Below are positions 1 through 7,854 of a DNA stretch of 64,000 nt, in pieces. The DNA comes from Pseudoalteromonas xiamenensis (lineage in GTDB: Bacteria > Pseudomonadota > Gammaproteobacteria > Enterobacterales > Alteromonadaceae): the NCBI RefSeq assembly GCF_042431545.1, contig NZ_JBHLYX010000009.1; one strand, given 5' to 3'. The notes under the pieces are model-generated. The model was not told the DNA's origin. It saw only the letters and a program-made list of their open reading frames with translations, and made no database searches. Numbering within the stretch: the stretch's first letter is position 1; each line of letters starts with the position of its first letter. The translations under genes were made by a program, and so were the position numbers.

Positions 1-20
1 CTTAAGTGGACGGACTTGCA

Positions 21-266
21 ATGACCAATCCTATGAACTTTGAAGCATTTTTCAGAGACTTTTTTGAGCAGCGCGGTGTTATCCTTCCTGAGTGTTGGCA
101 AGGGTATGATTTTGTGTCAGCTGGCGTACTTGATTCGTTTGAAATTCTTACCATGGTAATGGCACTTGAGGTTGAACTAGGTGTGCAAGTGCCTGCAGCA
201 CTATTGGCAGACCCTAAAAATGCCACGCTGGGTGTGTTAGCAAACAGTATCGCGGAGATCGGGTGA
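21..266 (+). CDS. Acyl-carrier-protein-like small protein
   Basis: Small acidic helical protein of about 81 residues with an acyl-carrier-protein pattern. The motif AGVLDSFEILTMV contains the Asp-Ser pair to which 4'-phosphopantetheine is normally attached, with Phe in place of the usual Leu after the Ser. ACPs carry acyl groups as thioesters for transfer or elongation. The ATG at 21 is preferred, but an in-frame GTG at 6 is also possible and the window edge hides the upstream context. The stop overlaps the start of the PseG-GNAT gene by 4 bases, and an adenylate-forming ligase follows, so the three are probably co-translated. I infer that this ACP carries an acyl group used to decorate the sugar made by the neighbouring pse enzymes. 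The specific acyl group cannot be read from sequence. Confidence 0.75.
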   Translation: MTNPMNFEAFFRDFFEQRGVILPECWQGYDFVSAGVLDSFEILTMVMALEVELGVQVPAALLADPKNATLGVLANSIAEIG

Positions 267-1837
267 TTTTATTTCGCGTTGATACAACCTGTGGAATTGG
301 TCATTTAATGCGTTGCAAGAGCCTCGCGCTGGCATTTTTACAGCAAGGCATTAACTCATCGTTTGTGATTGACCAAGGGTTTGAGAAGTTCGATTTGCTT
401 ACTCCGTTTGATAAATCGGTCTACACCGTGTCTAAGCGCTGTGAAATTGAAGATGCGAATTTTGTAATTTCTTTAATCGATGACATTGGTGTTGTGCGCT
501 ACTGCGTAGTGGATAGTTATCGTCTTGGTATCGAGTGGGAAAGCGAAGTTAAAAAAAAGGGCATCGAACTCATAGCGCTAGATGATTTAGAGCGGATGCA
601 CGTAGCTGACTTTATCGTAGATGCAAAATGGCAAGGCCCGCAAACGTTTGACCGTTATTCAAACTCAACGAACAGCAAAAAATTGCTTGGGCCAAGTTTT
701 GCTTTGTTACAGCAGGAATATCAACAAGGTGCAATGTTGCCGCGCAACAATTCTATTTTATTTTCACTAGGTGGCGGCGGTGATTGGGATATTTTAACTG
801 ACGTAATTGAAGCGTTAGTCGCGAGCTCTGAACCATTGTCGTTTAGCATTGATGTCATTATTGGGCCAAAGGCCACTAATACTGAACGCCTAAAAAAGCT
901 CCATAAGCGTCATCACCAAATATCGTTGCACGAAGGCTTACAGAGTGTTCAGCCCTTTTTCGCAAAATGTGGGTTGTTTGTTGGCGCGTTAGGCACGTCC
1001 CTGTATGAACTTGCAGCGTGTAATACGCCCGCAATCACCTTTTCGATAGCGCCCAATCAACAGAATGATATTTTTGATCTTGAAGCGCTAGGTCATTATT
1101 GTCATTTAGAGAGTATCGACAAAAGTGATGTGCACAAATTAGTTGCATTGATAGAAACCTTGCACTCAAAAAAAGAGCGGTTGGCAAAACTGAGAAAGCA
1201 AGCTCAAGTCCCTGTGGACGGTCTTGGTGCATATCGCGTAAGAGATAGTATATTAGGTCTAGAGCGAGTCGAGCCTAATCTTACGCCTTCAAGTTTAGTT
1301 ACGCCCCAGGCTTTGCAACTTACTGAACTCATTTCGCTTAGAGCTGTCGATGATGGGGACATTAACCATTATTTATGGGCGAGAAATCGACAAGATAACG
1401 CCTGGCGAATGACCATTACCGATAAAATAGAGCGGATTGATCACTATGGTTGGTGGTTTAAAAATCGGCGTGAGTCGTACGTTATGTATGACGAGAACGG
1501 AGTGTTACTCTATGTGTGGCATCAAAAGGTGGTTGATGCTGATCAAGAGTTCTTAATTGGCGGTTGGTTTGCTGCTTGCGAACGAGTGAACTTTACCCAT
1601 GCGCAATTAATCCTTGAGTGGCAATTAACCGAGTGTAAACGTGCGTATCCGCAAGCAACTTGGCTTGCTGTAATCAACAAAGACAACCGATTTGTTAACC
1701 TGTTAAACCAGCGTGCAGGGTTTGTTTCGATTCAACCTACAATGAAAGAATTTTCTGTAACTCAGCGTCTATTTCCAAATGCCAATGTTCAGGAATTTAA
1801 TTTTGTAATGAAATCGCCTAAGGCGGACCAGCTATGA
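263..1837 (+). CDS. PseG-like UDP-sugar hydrolase fused to a GNAT acyltransferase domain
   Basis: Protein of 524 residues starting at a GTG that overlaps the ACP stop. The N-terminal ~340 residues match PseG, which removes UDP from UDP-2,4-diacetamido-2,4,6-trideoxy-L-altrose in pseudaminic acid synthesis: the signature GIGHLMRC is at residues 11-18 (His14 is the expected catalytic His), and a second glycosyltransferase-B-like lobe contains FSLGGGGD and GALGTSLYELAAC. Residues ~352-524 look like a GNAT acyltransferase of PseH type, with the typical late motif NKDNRFVNLLNQRAGF. PseG and PseH are separate proteins in Campylobacter and Helicobacter. A fusion channels the 4-amino sugar from acylation to UDP removal, although PseH acts before PseG in the classical order. 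The ACP and ligase next door suggest the acyl donor may be acyl-ACP rather than acetyl-CoA. The fusion is seen; the donor is inference. Confidence 0.85.
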   Translation: MILFRVDTTCGIGHLMRCKSLALAFLQQGINSSFVIDQGFEKFDLLTPFDKSVYTVSKRCEIEDANFVISLIDDIGVVRYCVVDSYRLGIEWESEVKKKGIELIALDDLERMHVADFIVDAKWQGPQTFDRYSNSTNSKKLLGPSFALLQQEYQQGAMLPRNNSILFSLGGGGDWDILTDVIEALVASSEPLSFSIDVIIGPKATNTERLKKLHKRHHQISLHEGLQSVQPFFAKCGLFVGALGTSLYELAACNTPAITFSIAPNQQNDIFDLEALGHYCHLESIDKSDVHKLVALIETLHSKKERLAKLRKQAQVPVDGLGAYRVRDSILGLERVEPNLTPSSLVTPQALQLTELISLRAVDDGDINHYLWARNRQDNAWRMTITDKIERIDHYGWWFKNRRESYVMYDENGVLLYVWHQKVVDADQEFLIGGWFAACERVNFTHAQLILEWQLTECKRAYPQATWLAVINKDNRFVNLLNQRAGFVSIQPTMKEFSVTQRLFPNANVQEFNFVMKSPKADQL

Positions 1838-3342
1838 AGACCATCTACGACCTTTTTAAATCACATGTTGACACAGAGCCACAAAAAGTGGCGGTAATCT
1901 ATGAAGATAGTCAACTCAGTTATTTTGCGGTCAATGAGCAAGTTACAAACCTATGCGGTTACTTGCAGCATTTAGGGCTAACAGCTGGGCAACGCATTGC
2001 TTTGTTTGCCCCAAATGGTATTGAATACCCCATTATCTTGCTTGCGTGTGCACATTTAGGGCTCGGTGTAGTGCCTTTACCTATTAGTCTAAAAGGCGAT
2101 GCGCTTATCACCGCGCTCAAATCGACACCCGTTGCTGCAGCTATCGCGTGGCCTACCGTGAGTAAAGTATTACTTGAAACGAATGTGGTTGAAAAGTCCT
2201 CAGTGATCACATTGCATAAAGCGGTGGCAGACGAAATCAGTTGGTCGCAAGTGATGAGTGGTGTTTGGCCTTTACAGGAAATTAAAGAAGTCGATGTGTC
2301 TTCGCCTTATATTTTGACGATGACATCGGGCTCTACAGGGCAACCCAAGCCAATTACATTAAGCCAGCAATGCAAAATTAACCGAGCGTTTTTGGCTACG
2401 ATTCAATACTACCAACTTAATAAAACTGATAAGGTTTTAGTGGCAACGCCACTTTATCATTCGCTTGCACAGCGTGGTGTCTTGATGCCATTGATGCTGG
2501 GGGCAACGACAGTCATTTTACCTAAGTTTAATTTGCAGCAATGGGTTAAAGCGATATGGCTTCATAGAGTCTCGTTCTTATTTGCCGTTTCTGCCCAGTT
2601 AGAAAGCTTACTCAATAACGATGTGGACATAGAGCAACTGGCTTCGATCCGTTGTTTGGTGTCCTCCTCAGCTGTACTGAATGCAGACTCAAAAAAACGT
2701 TTACTTGCAAAGCTTTCTTGCCAGTTTCATGAATGCTATGGTGCGTCTGAAGTTGGTGTAGTCACTGACTTTTCGATTACTACCGAGCCTGACAAAAATG
2801 GCAGTGTAGGCAAGCCTTTGCCTTTTGTAGACGTAAAAATTGTTGATGAACATCGTAAGCCAGTTGCGTCGCTGGGCGTGGGTGAAATTACTTGTAAAAC
2901 ATCGACGGCGTTTAGTGGTTATCTCAAGCTTCCTGAAGCGACCAACGCAGCGTATGACGACGAAGGTTACTTTTACACTGGTGACCTCGGTTATTTAGAC
3001 AGCGACGGCTATCTTTACTACGTAGGACGTAAAAAGGAAGTCATATCTTCGGGCGGGATAAACGTTTATCCTCAGGACATTGAGGCCGTCATAAAGAAAC
3101 ATCCAAAAGTGATAGAGTGCGTCGCATTTGCATGCCCTGAGCCGCAACTTGGTGAAATTGTCAAAGTCGTATACGAGCAAGTGGACGATTCGGATATAAC
3201 AAGAGAGCTTCGCCAAATCTGTTTGAATGAACTAACCGATTACCAGCAACCGCGGATACTTGAGAAAATAAAAGAATTAGACCGCAATCAAATGGGTAAA
3301 GTGCTTCGTAACGACGTTAAATTAAAGTATCAGCCTCACTAG
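1834..3342 (+). CDS. Adenylate-forming acyl-CoA/acyl-ACP ligase (AMP-binding family)
   Basis: ANL-superfamily enzyme of 502 residues, overlapping the PseG-GNAT stop by 4 bases (ATGA). Core motifs are present in order: the phosphate loop TSGSTGQPK near residue 164, YGASEVG near 302, YTGDLG near 380, the hinge GRKKEVISSGG near 398, and the C-terminal catalytic Lys in QMGKVLR near 492. Such enzymes activate a carboxylic acid as acyl-AMP and transfer it to CoA or to the phosphopantetheine of a carrier protein. Being the third gene of an ACP / PseG-GNAT / ligase unit, it most likely loads the adjacent ACP for sugar N-acylation. The acid substrate is unknown. The last codons form one arm of a perfect 11-bp hairpin shared with the convergent gene. 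Confidence 0.85.
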   Translation: MKTIYDLFKSHVDTEPQKVAVIYEDSQLSYFAVNEQVTNLCGYLQHLGLTAGQRIALFAPNGIEYPIILLACAHLGLGVVPLPISLKGDALITALKSTPVAAAIAWPTVSKVLLETNVVEKSSVITLHKAVADEISWSQVMSGVWPLQEIKEVDVSSPYILTMTSGSTGQPKPITLSQQCKINRAFLATIQYYQLNKTDKVLVATPLYHSLAQRGVLMPLMLGATTVILPKFNLQQWVKAIWLHRVSFLFAVSAQLESLLNNDVDIEQLASIRCLVSSSAVLNADSKKRLLAKLSCQFHECYGASEVGVVTDFSITTEPDKNGSVGKPLPFVDVKIVDEHRKPVASLGVGEITCKTSTAFSGYLKLPEATNAAYDDEGYFYTGDLGYLDSDGYLYYVGRKKEVISSGGINVYPQDIEAVIKKHPKVIECVAFACPEPQLGEIVKVVYEQVDDSDITRELRQICLNELTDYQQPRILEKIKELDRNQMGKVLRNDVKLKYQPH

Positions 3343-3351
3343 GCTGATACT
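3326..3351. terminator. Bidirectional hairpin between convergent genes
   Basis: Perfect 11-bp inverted repeat, AGTATCAGCCT (3326-3336) and AGGCTGATACT (3341-3351), with a 4-base loop. The ligase stop codon TAG lies inside it. Read leftward, the stem is followed by a T-rich tract (TTTAATTT), so it should terminate the Gfo/Idh transcript well. Read rightward, the T tract is poor. Confidence 0.7.
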
Positions 3352-3370
3352 CCATTCTTGCTATTTGAGG

Positions 3371-4498
3371 TTATTTAATCCATTCACCTGTTTGGTTGGA
3401 TATAGACGCTTTGTGAAACAGCTCTAGACCTCGTGTTGCGTGCTCCAACCCAAACACATATTCAGAATCAGTCGATTTACCGTCAAGATAATTACACAGG
3501 GACGCATGAATATCGGTATAGAGGTTTGCAAAGGCTTCAACAAAACCCGTCGGGTGGCCTGGTTTCATGCGATTGTAACGGAATTGATTAGCATATGAAC
3601 ATTGCCCAGCTCTATCGAGTATTTCTCGGCGGCCGTCATTGAATTGTAATTCCAGTTCATCAGGGTTCAACTGAAACCACATTGCGCTGCCTTGCGTACC
3701 AAAAATTCGGATCCGCAGGCCGTTCCGATTTCCTATCGCTGTTTTTGACATCCACATGCTACCAGTTATACCTTGCGGGTATTTAAGTAGCATGTGCACA
3801 TCGTCAACTAGTCCCATGTAAGTTGAGTGATTCGCAAATTGTGCACAGGTTTCAACGGGTTCAAGTTCAAGTAAATAGCTTGAAAGGTGATGCAGATGCA
3901 CACCTAGGTCTAGGCAAATTGTCGGCACTTCGTAGTCTTTAAGACGCCAAGCTTGAGGTAAGCTCGGCTTTCCTGCGATATCTGGTGGCCTTTTAAAGCC
4001 TTCTTGTGGCATTTCTAAATGGATTTTTTGAATGTCACCCAATATACCGCGCTTAATAATATCTTTGAGCTCTCGAACCATAGCGTAACCACTGTAATTA
4101 AAGGTTACCGCTAAAAAGTGCTTATTAGCGTCATACAACAGCTCTAGTTTTTTAGCTTCCGTAGGGCCTGATACAAGGGCTTTTTCACAGATCACAGGCA
4201 TTTTGAGTGAGAGTAATGTCTCAAGTACTTCAAAATGATGCGGTGTTGGGGTCAGGACCACAAAGGCGTCGACATTACCTTTCTCTTGTTCAACACACGT
4301 GCGCCAATCATCATAAATTCGACTCGCGTCAACACCCCAAACTTCGCCAGTTTGTCGGTTTGACTCACTATGGCGGCTAAAAGCCCCTGCAACGACATCA
4401 AATTTGTTATCGAGTTGAATCGCCGCAAAATGGACATACCCCACAGCGGAGTTTATTCCGCCTCCGATAAACGCGACTCGTAATTTTCTTATTGTCAT
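3371..4498 (-). CDS. Gfo/Idh/MocA-family NAD(P)-dependent sugar oxidoreductase
   Basis: Protein of 375 residues with an N-terminal Rossmann fold (FIGGGINSAVG near residue 10) and the family signature EKAL near residue 107, where the conserved Lys binds substrate (the classical form is EKP). The C-terminal part has the mixed alpha/beta fold sequence features of the GFO_IDH_MocA family, including a His-rich LGVHLHHLSSYL stretch. Members oxidise or reduce sugar hydroxyls, often on nucleotide sugars. It lies 33 bases downstream of pseC on the same strand, which suggests it acts on the same or a related aminosugar or on a tailoring group. It is not one of the six canonical pseudaminic acid enzymes, so its exact step is unknown. 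Confidence 0.8.
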   Translation of the reverse strand: MTIRKLRVAFIGGGINSAVGYVHFAAIQLDNKFDVVAGAFSRHSESNRQTGEVWGVDASRIYDDWRTCVEQEKGNVDAFVVLTPTPHHFEVLETLLSLKMPVICEKALVSGPTEAKKLELLYDANKHFLAVTFNYSGYAMVRELKDIIKRGILGDIQKIHLEMPQEGFKRPPDIAGKPSLPQAWRLKDYEVPTICLDLGVHLHHLSSYLLELEPVETCAQFANHSTYMGLVDDVHMLLKYPQGITGSMWMSKTAIGNRNGLRIRIFGTQGSAMWFQLNPDELELQFNDGRREILDRAGQCSYANQFRYNRMKPGHPTGFVEAFANLYTDIHASLCNYLDGKSTDSEYVFGLEHATRGLELFHKASISNQTGEWIK

Positions 4499-4531
4499 AA
4501 TTATTCTCCGATATCGTTATTTATCTGCTGG

Positions 4532-5701
4532 CTAGCAATATTCTTTAATCGCGTTATTGAGAGCTGATATCACATGTGTTTGTTGTTTCATTGTGAGTTC
4601 TGGATAGAGTGGTAGTGTAATAGCTTGTTGATAGTAAAGCTCCGCATTGGGATAGTCGCCTTTTTTAAAGCCAAGCTGTTGATAATAAGGTTGCAAATGA
4701 ATTGGAATGTAATGCACGTGCGCAAAAACACCCTGCGCTCTAAGATAAGTAACTACTTTTGCGTGAGTATCGTGATTTAAATTTGGCAATCGAACCACAA
4801 AAAGGTGGAAAGCAGATAGCCTATCGTTTTTGACAGCAAGGGGAATGATGTCATTGCTTTGTTTCAATAGCTCAAGATAATTTTCTGCCATTTGGTTTCG
4901 TTTTGTGACGAACTCTTTGACGCGAGTAAGCTGAGAAATTCCCAGTGCCGCCTGCAAATCAGTTAAGCGATAATTAAAACCAAGTTCAATTTGTTGATAG
5001 TACCAAGGGCCGTGCGAGCTTTCGGTCATTTCTGACTCTAGGTTGGTTACGCCATGGCTTCTTAAAAGCTGCATTTTTCGAGAGAGTGTTTCGCAGTTTG
5101 TTGTCGCAATGCCACCTTCGGCTGAAGTCATAATCTTTACCGGATGAAAGCTAAACACCGTAATGTCGCTATAGGTGCAAGAACCAACCGAACTATCTAA
5201 ATAAGTACCGCCAATCGCATGAGACGCGTCTTCAATGACTTTGAAGCCATATTGAACCGACAATGTGTGGAGTGTGTCCATATCACAGGGTTGGCCCGCA
5301 AAATGAACGGGAATGACTACTTTTGGTAGCGGTTGATTGGTCTGCTGTCGAGCCTTCAACTTTGCTTCTAGTGCGTTCAAGCACATATTTCCAGTTGACA
5401 GGTCGATATCAACAAAATCAATGGACGCGCCGCAGTACAAGGCACAATTAGCGGATGCAACAAATGAATTTGGTGAGGTCCACACTTCGTCAGCCTTTGT
5501 AACCCCTAGCGCTAAACACGCGATATGAAGTGCTGAGGTTGCACTGTTAACGGCAACTGCATGCTTAACATTTACATATTCAGCTACGGCTTGCTCAAAT
5601 TCAGGGACTTTTGGTCCTTGCGTTAGCCAATCTGATTTTAGCACATCAACTACCGCTTGAATGTCCTCGTCACTAATTGACTGTTTTCCGTAGGGGATCA
5701 T
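4532..5701 (-). CDS. pseC: PseC: UDP-4-amino-4,6-dideoxy-L-AltNAc transaminase
   Basis: DegT/DnrJ/EryC1-family PLP aminotransferase of 389 residues. The PLP-binding Lys is Lys189 in SFHPVKIMTSAEGG. Other family marks are VNSATSALHIA near 52, PVHFAGQPCD near 131 and EDASHAIGG near 157. PseC transfers an amino group from glutamate to the 4-keto sugar produced by PseB, the second step of CMP-pseudaminic acid synthesis. Its start overlaps the pseB stop by 4 bases, so the two are translationally coupled. The tight link to pseB and to a PseG domain on the other strand supports the Pse assignment over other 4-aminosugar transaminases. Confidence 0.9.
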   Translation of the reverse strand: MIPYGKQSISDEDIQAVVDVLKSDWLTQGPKVPEFEQAVAEYVNVKHAVAVNSATSALHIACLALGVTKADEVWTSPNSFVASANCALYCGASIDFVDIDLSTGNMCLNALEAKLKARQQTNQPLPKVVIPVHFAGQPCDMDTLHTLSVQYGFKVIEDASHAIGGTYLDSSVGSCTYSDITVFSFHPVKIMTSAEGGIATTNCETLSRKMQLLRSHGVTNLESEMTESSHGPWYYQQIELGFNYRLTDLQAALGISQLTRVKEFVTKRNQMAENYLELLKQSNDIIPLAVKNDRLSAFHLFVVRLPNLNHDTHAKVVTYLRAQGVFAHVHYIPIHLQPYYQQLGFKKGDYPNAELYYQQAITLPLYPELTMKQQTHVISALNNAIKEYC

Positions 5702-6699
5702 TTCAGTGCCCGCAGATTAAACTCACGGATTTCATCAATGGTTAAATAATGTGGATTACTTAACGAGTTGTACTCAAAATTAGCATCAACTAACTGACCC
5801 TTTTCACCTATGGCATTTAAATCAAAATCGTTGGTTCTTGAACTAAATTTAATCCCTGGCGCAATGACAAAATGATCATGGTATTCATAGGTATCAAAGC
5901 ATAGATCAGCAGGACACATGACTTCGTGTAGCTTTTCACCAGGGCGAATACCGATGACCTTAATTGGTAAGTTAGGTGCCATCGCCTTTGCTAAATCGGT
6001 GATTTTGATTGAAGGAATCTTCGGTACAAATATTTCGCCCCCTAGCATTCGCTCGAAGTTTTTAAGTACAAAATCAACACCTTGCTGCAAACTAATCCAA
6101 AAGCGTGTCATCTCTTCGTGAGTGATCGGAATATGGTCGCGACCTTCATCAATAAACTTTTGGAAAATAGGCACAACTGAACCGCGAGAGCATACAACAT
6201 TACCGTAGCGCACGACTGAAAACGTGGTTTTATGGCCTCCTGCGATATTATTTGCCGCGACAAATAATTTATCTGATGCCAATTTGGTAGCACCGTAAAG
6301 ATTGATGGGGTTTGCTGCCTTATCTGTAGAAAGAGCGATTACTTTGCTGACGTTGTTATCAAGTGCTGCTTCGATAACGTTTTCCGCACCGTTGATATTG
6401 GTCTTAATACATTCCATTGGATTGTATTCAGCAGCAGGGACTTGTTTGAGCGCAGCTGCATGAATGACAAAGTCAACTCCTCGCATAGCGCGTCTTAATC
6501 TGTCTTTGTCTCTGACATCACCAATGAAATAACGCATACAAGGTGCATCGTATTCTTGCTGCATTTCGAATTGCTTTAATTCATCACGCGAGAAAACGAT
6601 GATTTTTTTTGGCTTATATCGTTCAAGCAACGTTTTGACGTATTTTTTGCCAAAGGAGCCTGTGCCACCGGTAATTAATATTGTTTTGTTATCAAACAT
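5698..6699 (-). CDS. pseB: PseB: UDP-GlcNAc 4,6-dehydratase (inverting)
   Basis: Short-chain dehydrogenase/reductase-type protein of 333 residues. The NAD(P) motif GGTGSFG is at residues 11-17. The active site of inverting dehydratases is visible as STDKA at 124-128 (Asp126, Lys127) and YGATK at 135-139 (Tyr135, Lys139). PseB converts UDP-GlcNAc to UDP-2-acetamido-2,6-dideoxy-L-arabino-hexos-4-ulose, the first step towards pseudaminic acid. It heads a leftward unit with pseC and the Gfo/Idh gene. The flagellin gene starts about 200 bases away on the other strand, in agreement with a role in flagellin glycosylation. Confidence 0.93.
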   Translation of the reverse strand: MFDNKTILITGGTGSFGKKYVKTLLERYKPKKIIVFSRDELKQFEMQQEYDAPCMRYFIGDVRDKDRLRRAMRGVDFVIHAAALKQVPAAEYNPMECIKTNINGAENVIEAALDNNVSKVIALSTDKAANPINLYGATKLASDKLFVAANNIAGGHKTTFSVVRYGNVVCSRGSVVPIFQKFIDEGRDHIPITHEEMTRFWISLQQGVDFVLKNFERMLGGEIFVPKIPSIKITDLAKAMAPNLPIKVIGIRPGEKLHEVMCPADLCFDTYEYHDHFVIAPGIKFSSRTNDFDLNAIGEKGQLVDANFEYNSLSNPHYLTIDEIREFNLRALK

Positions 6700-6916
6700 A
6701 GTTCGCTGCTCTTTGTACGTTCTTTGGGCAATGTTTTTGAAGTTATGGCTTTTGATATCACCATAAATACATATTGCTCAATACTTTATACTAGTTATAT
6801 TCGATTTGCAGTAATTATGCCAAATAGGAGGTGACAGAAATCTGATAAAAGCGTGATTTTTAGCCTCGTTTGGGCTAAACTTTAAGCAGTTTTCACGAGC
6901 CGAGATGGGGGGCGTA

Positions 6917-7702
6917 ATGAAAATTCAAAATTCAAATACGAGTTTGTTAAATTCAATTGAGCAGAAACAAACAAAGCTCAACCAACAACTTGCTAATGGC
7001 AAGCGAATCAATTCTGCCGCGGATGACGCTGCGGGATTGCAAATTATCAATCGTTTAAATTCGCAGCAGGAAGGCTACAACCAAGCCTCTCGAAATGCTT
7101 ATGATGGTATATCCTATTCACAAACTGCGGATTCAGCGCTTTCGGGCGTGAATGACGCTGTTTCTCGTATTAGAGAGCTCTCGATTCAAGCAGGTAACGG
7201 GGCTCTCTCGGATACTGACAGACAAGCCTTGCAGGAAGAAGTCTCTCAGTTACAAACGCAAATTTCAGACACGTTTGAGAAAACCACCTTTGGTGGGGCT
7301 AAGTTGTTTTCTGGTGAATCGACCAGTTTTCAAGTAGGCGCGGATGCGGTTACTACGCAATCAGCCAATTTTACTGACGGTGGATTTGCTGCTGGTATTT
7401 TGAGTGTCGATATTTCCACACAGGCGGGCGCGCAATCAGCTATTACCGCGGCCGACGATGTATCTAAGAATCTAGGCTCTGAGCGAGCGAAACTGGGTGC
7501 CTTCGAAAATACGCTAAGCTCGACGATTCGAGGCTTAGGAACGCAGGCTGAGAATATCGCAGCGAGTCAAAGCCGTATAGAAGATACCGACTATGCAAAA
7601 GCGATTACTGAAAAAACGGCGAATGATATTTTGTCTCAAGCCAGTATTGCACTGCGTGGGCAAGCAAACCAAAATGCGGCAAACGTATTGGGTTTGTTAT
7701 AG
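6917..7702 (+). CDS. Flagellin, short D0-D1 type
   Basis: Flagellin of 261 residues from the ATG at 6917. An in-frame ATG at 6905 exists, but the G-rich run at 6907-6912 is better read as the ribosome-binding site for 6917. The N-terminal coiled part contains the family motif RINSAADDAAGLQI, and the C-terminal part contains SRIEDTDYAKAITEKTAN and ends in NVLGLL, so both conserved D0/D1 arms are complete. The central variable domain is nearly absent (typical flagellins are 270-500 residues). Ser and Thr are frequent in the middle (residues ~135-170), where nonulosonic acid could be attached. It is separated from pseB by a divergent region and followed by flrA. No flaG, fliD, fliS or second flagellin is next to it. 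Product certain as a flagellin; which filament subunit it is cannot be told. Confidence 0.93.
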   Translation: MKIQNSNTSLLNSIEQKQTKLNQQLANGKRINSAADDAAGLQIINRLNSQQEGYNQASRNAYDGISYSQTADSALSGVNDAVSRIRELSIQAGNGALSDTDRQALQEEVSQLQTQISDTFEKTTFGGAKLFSGESTSFQVGADAVTTQSANFTDGGFAAGILSVDISTQAGAQSAITAADDVSKNLGSERAKLGAFENTLSSTIRGLGTQAENIAASQSRIEDTDYAKAITEKTANDILSQASIALRGQANQNAANVLGLL

Positions 7703-7732
7703 TTTAATCCTTTTGTATTGATCTCGAACATA

Positions 7733-7778
7733 CTAAGTGGCATTTTTTTGGCGATTATGTCAAAAACTTGCCACTTAG
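7733..7778 (+). terminator. 10-bp inverted repeat after flagellin gene
   Basis: Perfect inverted repeat CTAAGTGGCA (7733-7742) and TGCCACTTAG (7769-7778) around a 26-base loop whose T-run and A-run can also pair. It starts 30 bases after the flagellin stop. There is no T tract after the stem, so it may be a stability hairpin or weak terminator. Its left arm overlaps a possible sigma-54 promoter. Confidence 0.4.
7738..7753 (+). promoter_or_regulatory. Possible sigma-54 promoter upstream of flrA
   Basis: TGGCATTTTTTTGGCG has GG and GC at the exact -24/-12 spacing, but the -12 box reads TGGC instead of TTGC. The predicted transcript would start near 7765, about 90 bases before flrA. It overlaps the inverted repeat after the flagellin gene, and flrA homologues are usually sigma-70 driven, so this is weak. 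Confidence 0.25.
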
Positions 7779-7854
7779 GCCTTGCATCCCCGCTGAAGTC
7801 CCTTACAATCGTATTTAATAAAAAGTTACAAATATCATTTGTGGTTTGTTAAAG

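Noticed and set aside
6774..6801. Sigma-70-like TTGCTC-N16-TATATT before the flagellin gene
   Set aside because: Both boxes are weak and the region is AT-rich, so such matches arise by chance; it is not listed as a feature.
6870..6907. Sigma-28-like sequence (TAAACTTT ... GCCGAGAT) before the flagellin gene
   Set aside because: The spacing is 4 bases too long, and the -10 box would reach the start codon, leaving no leader for the ribosome-binding site.
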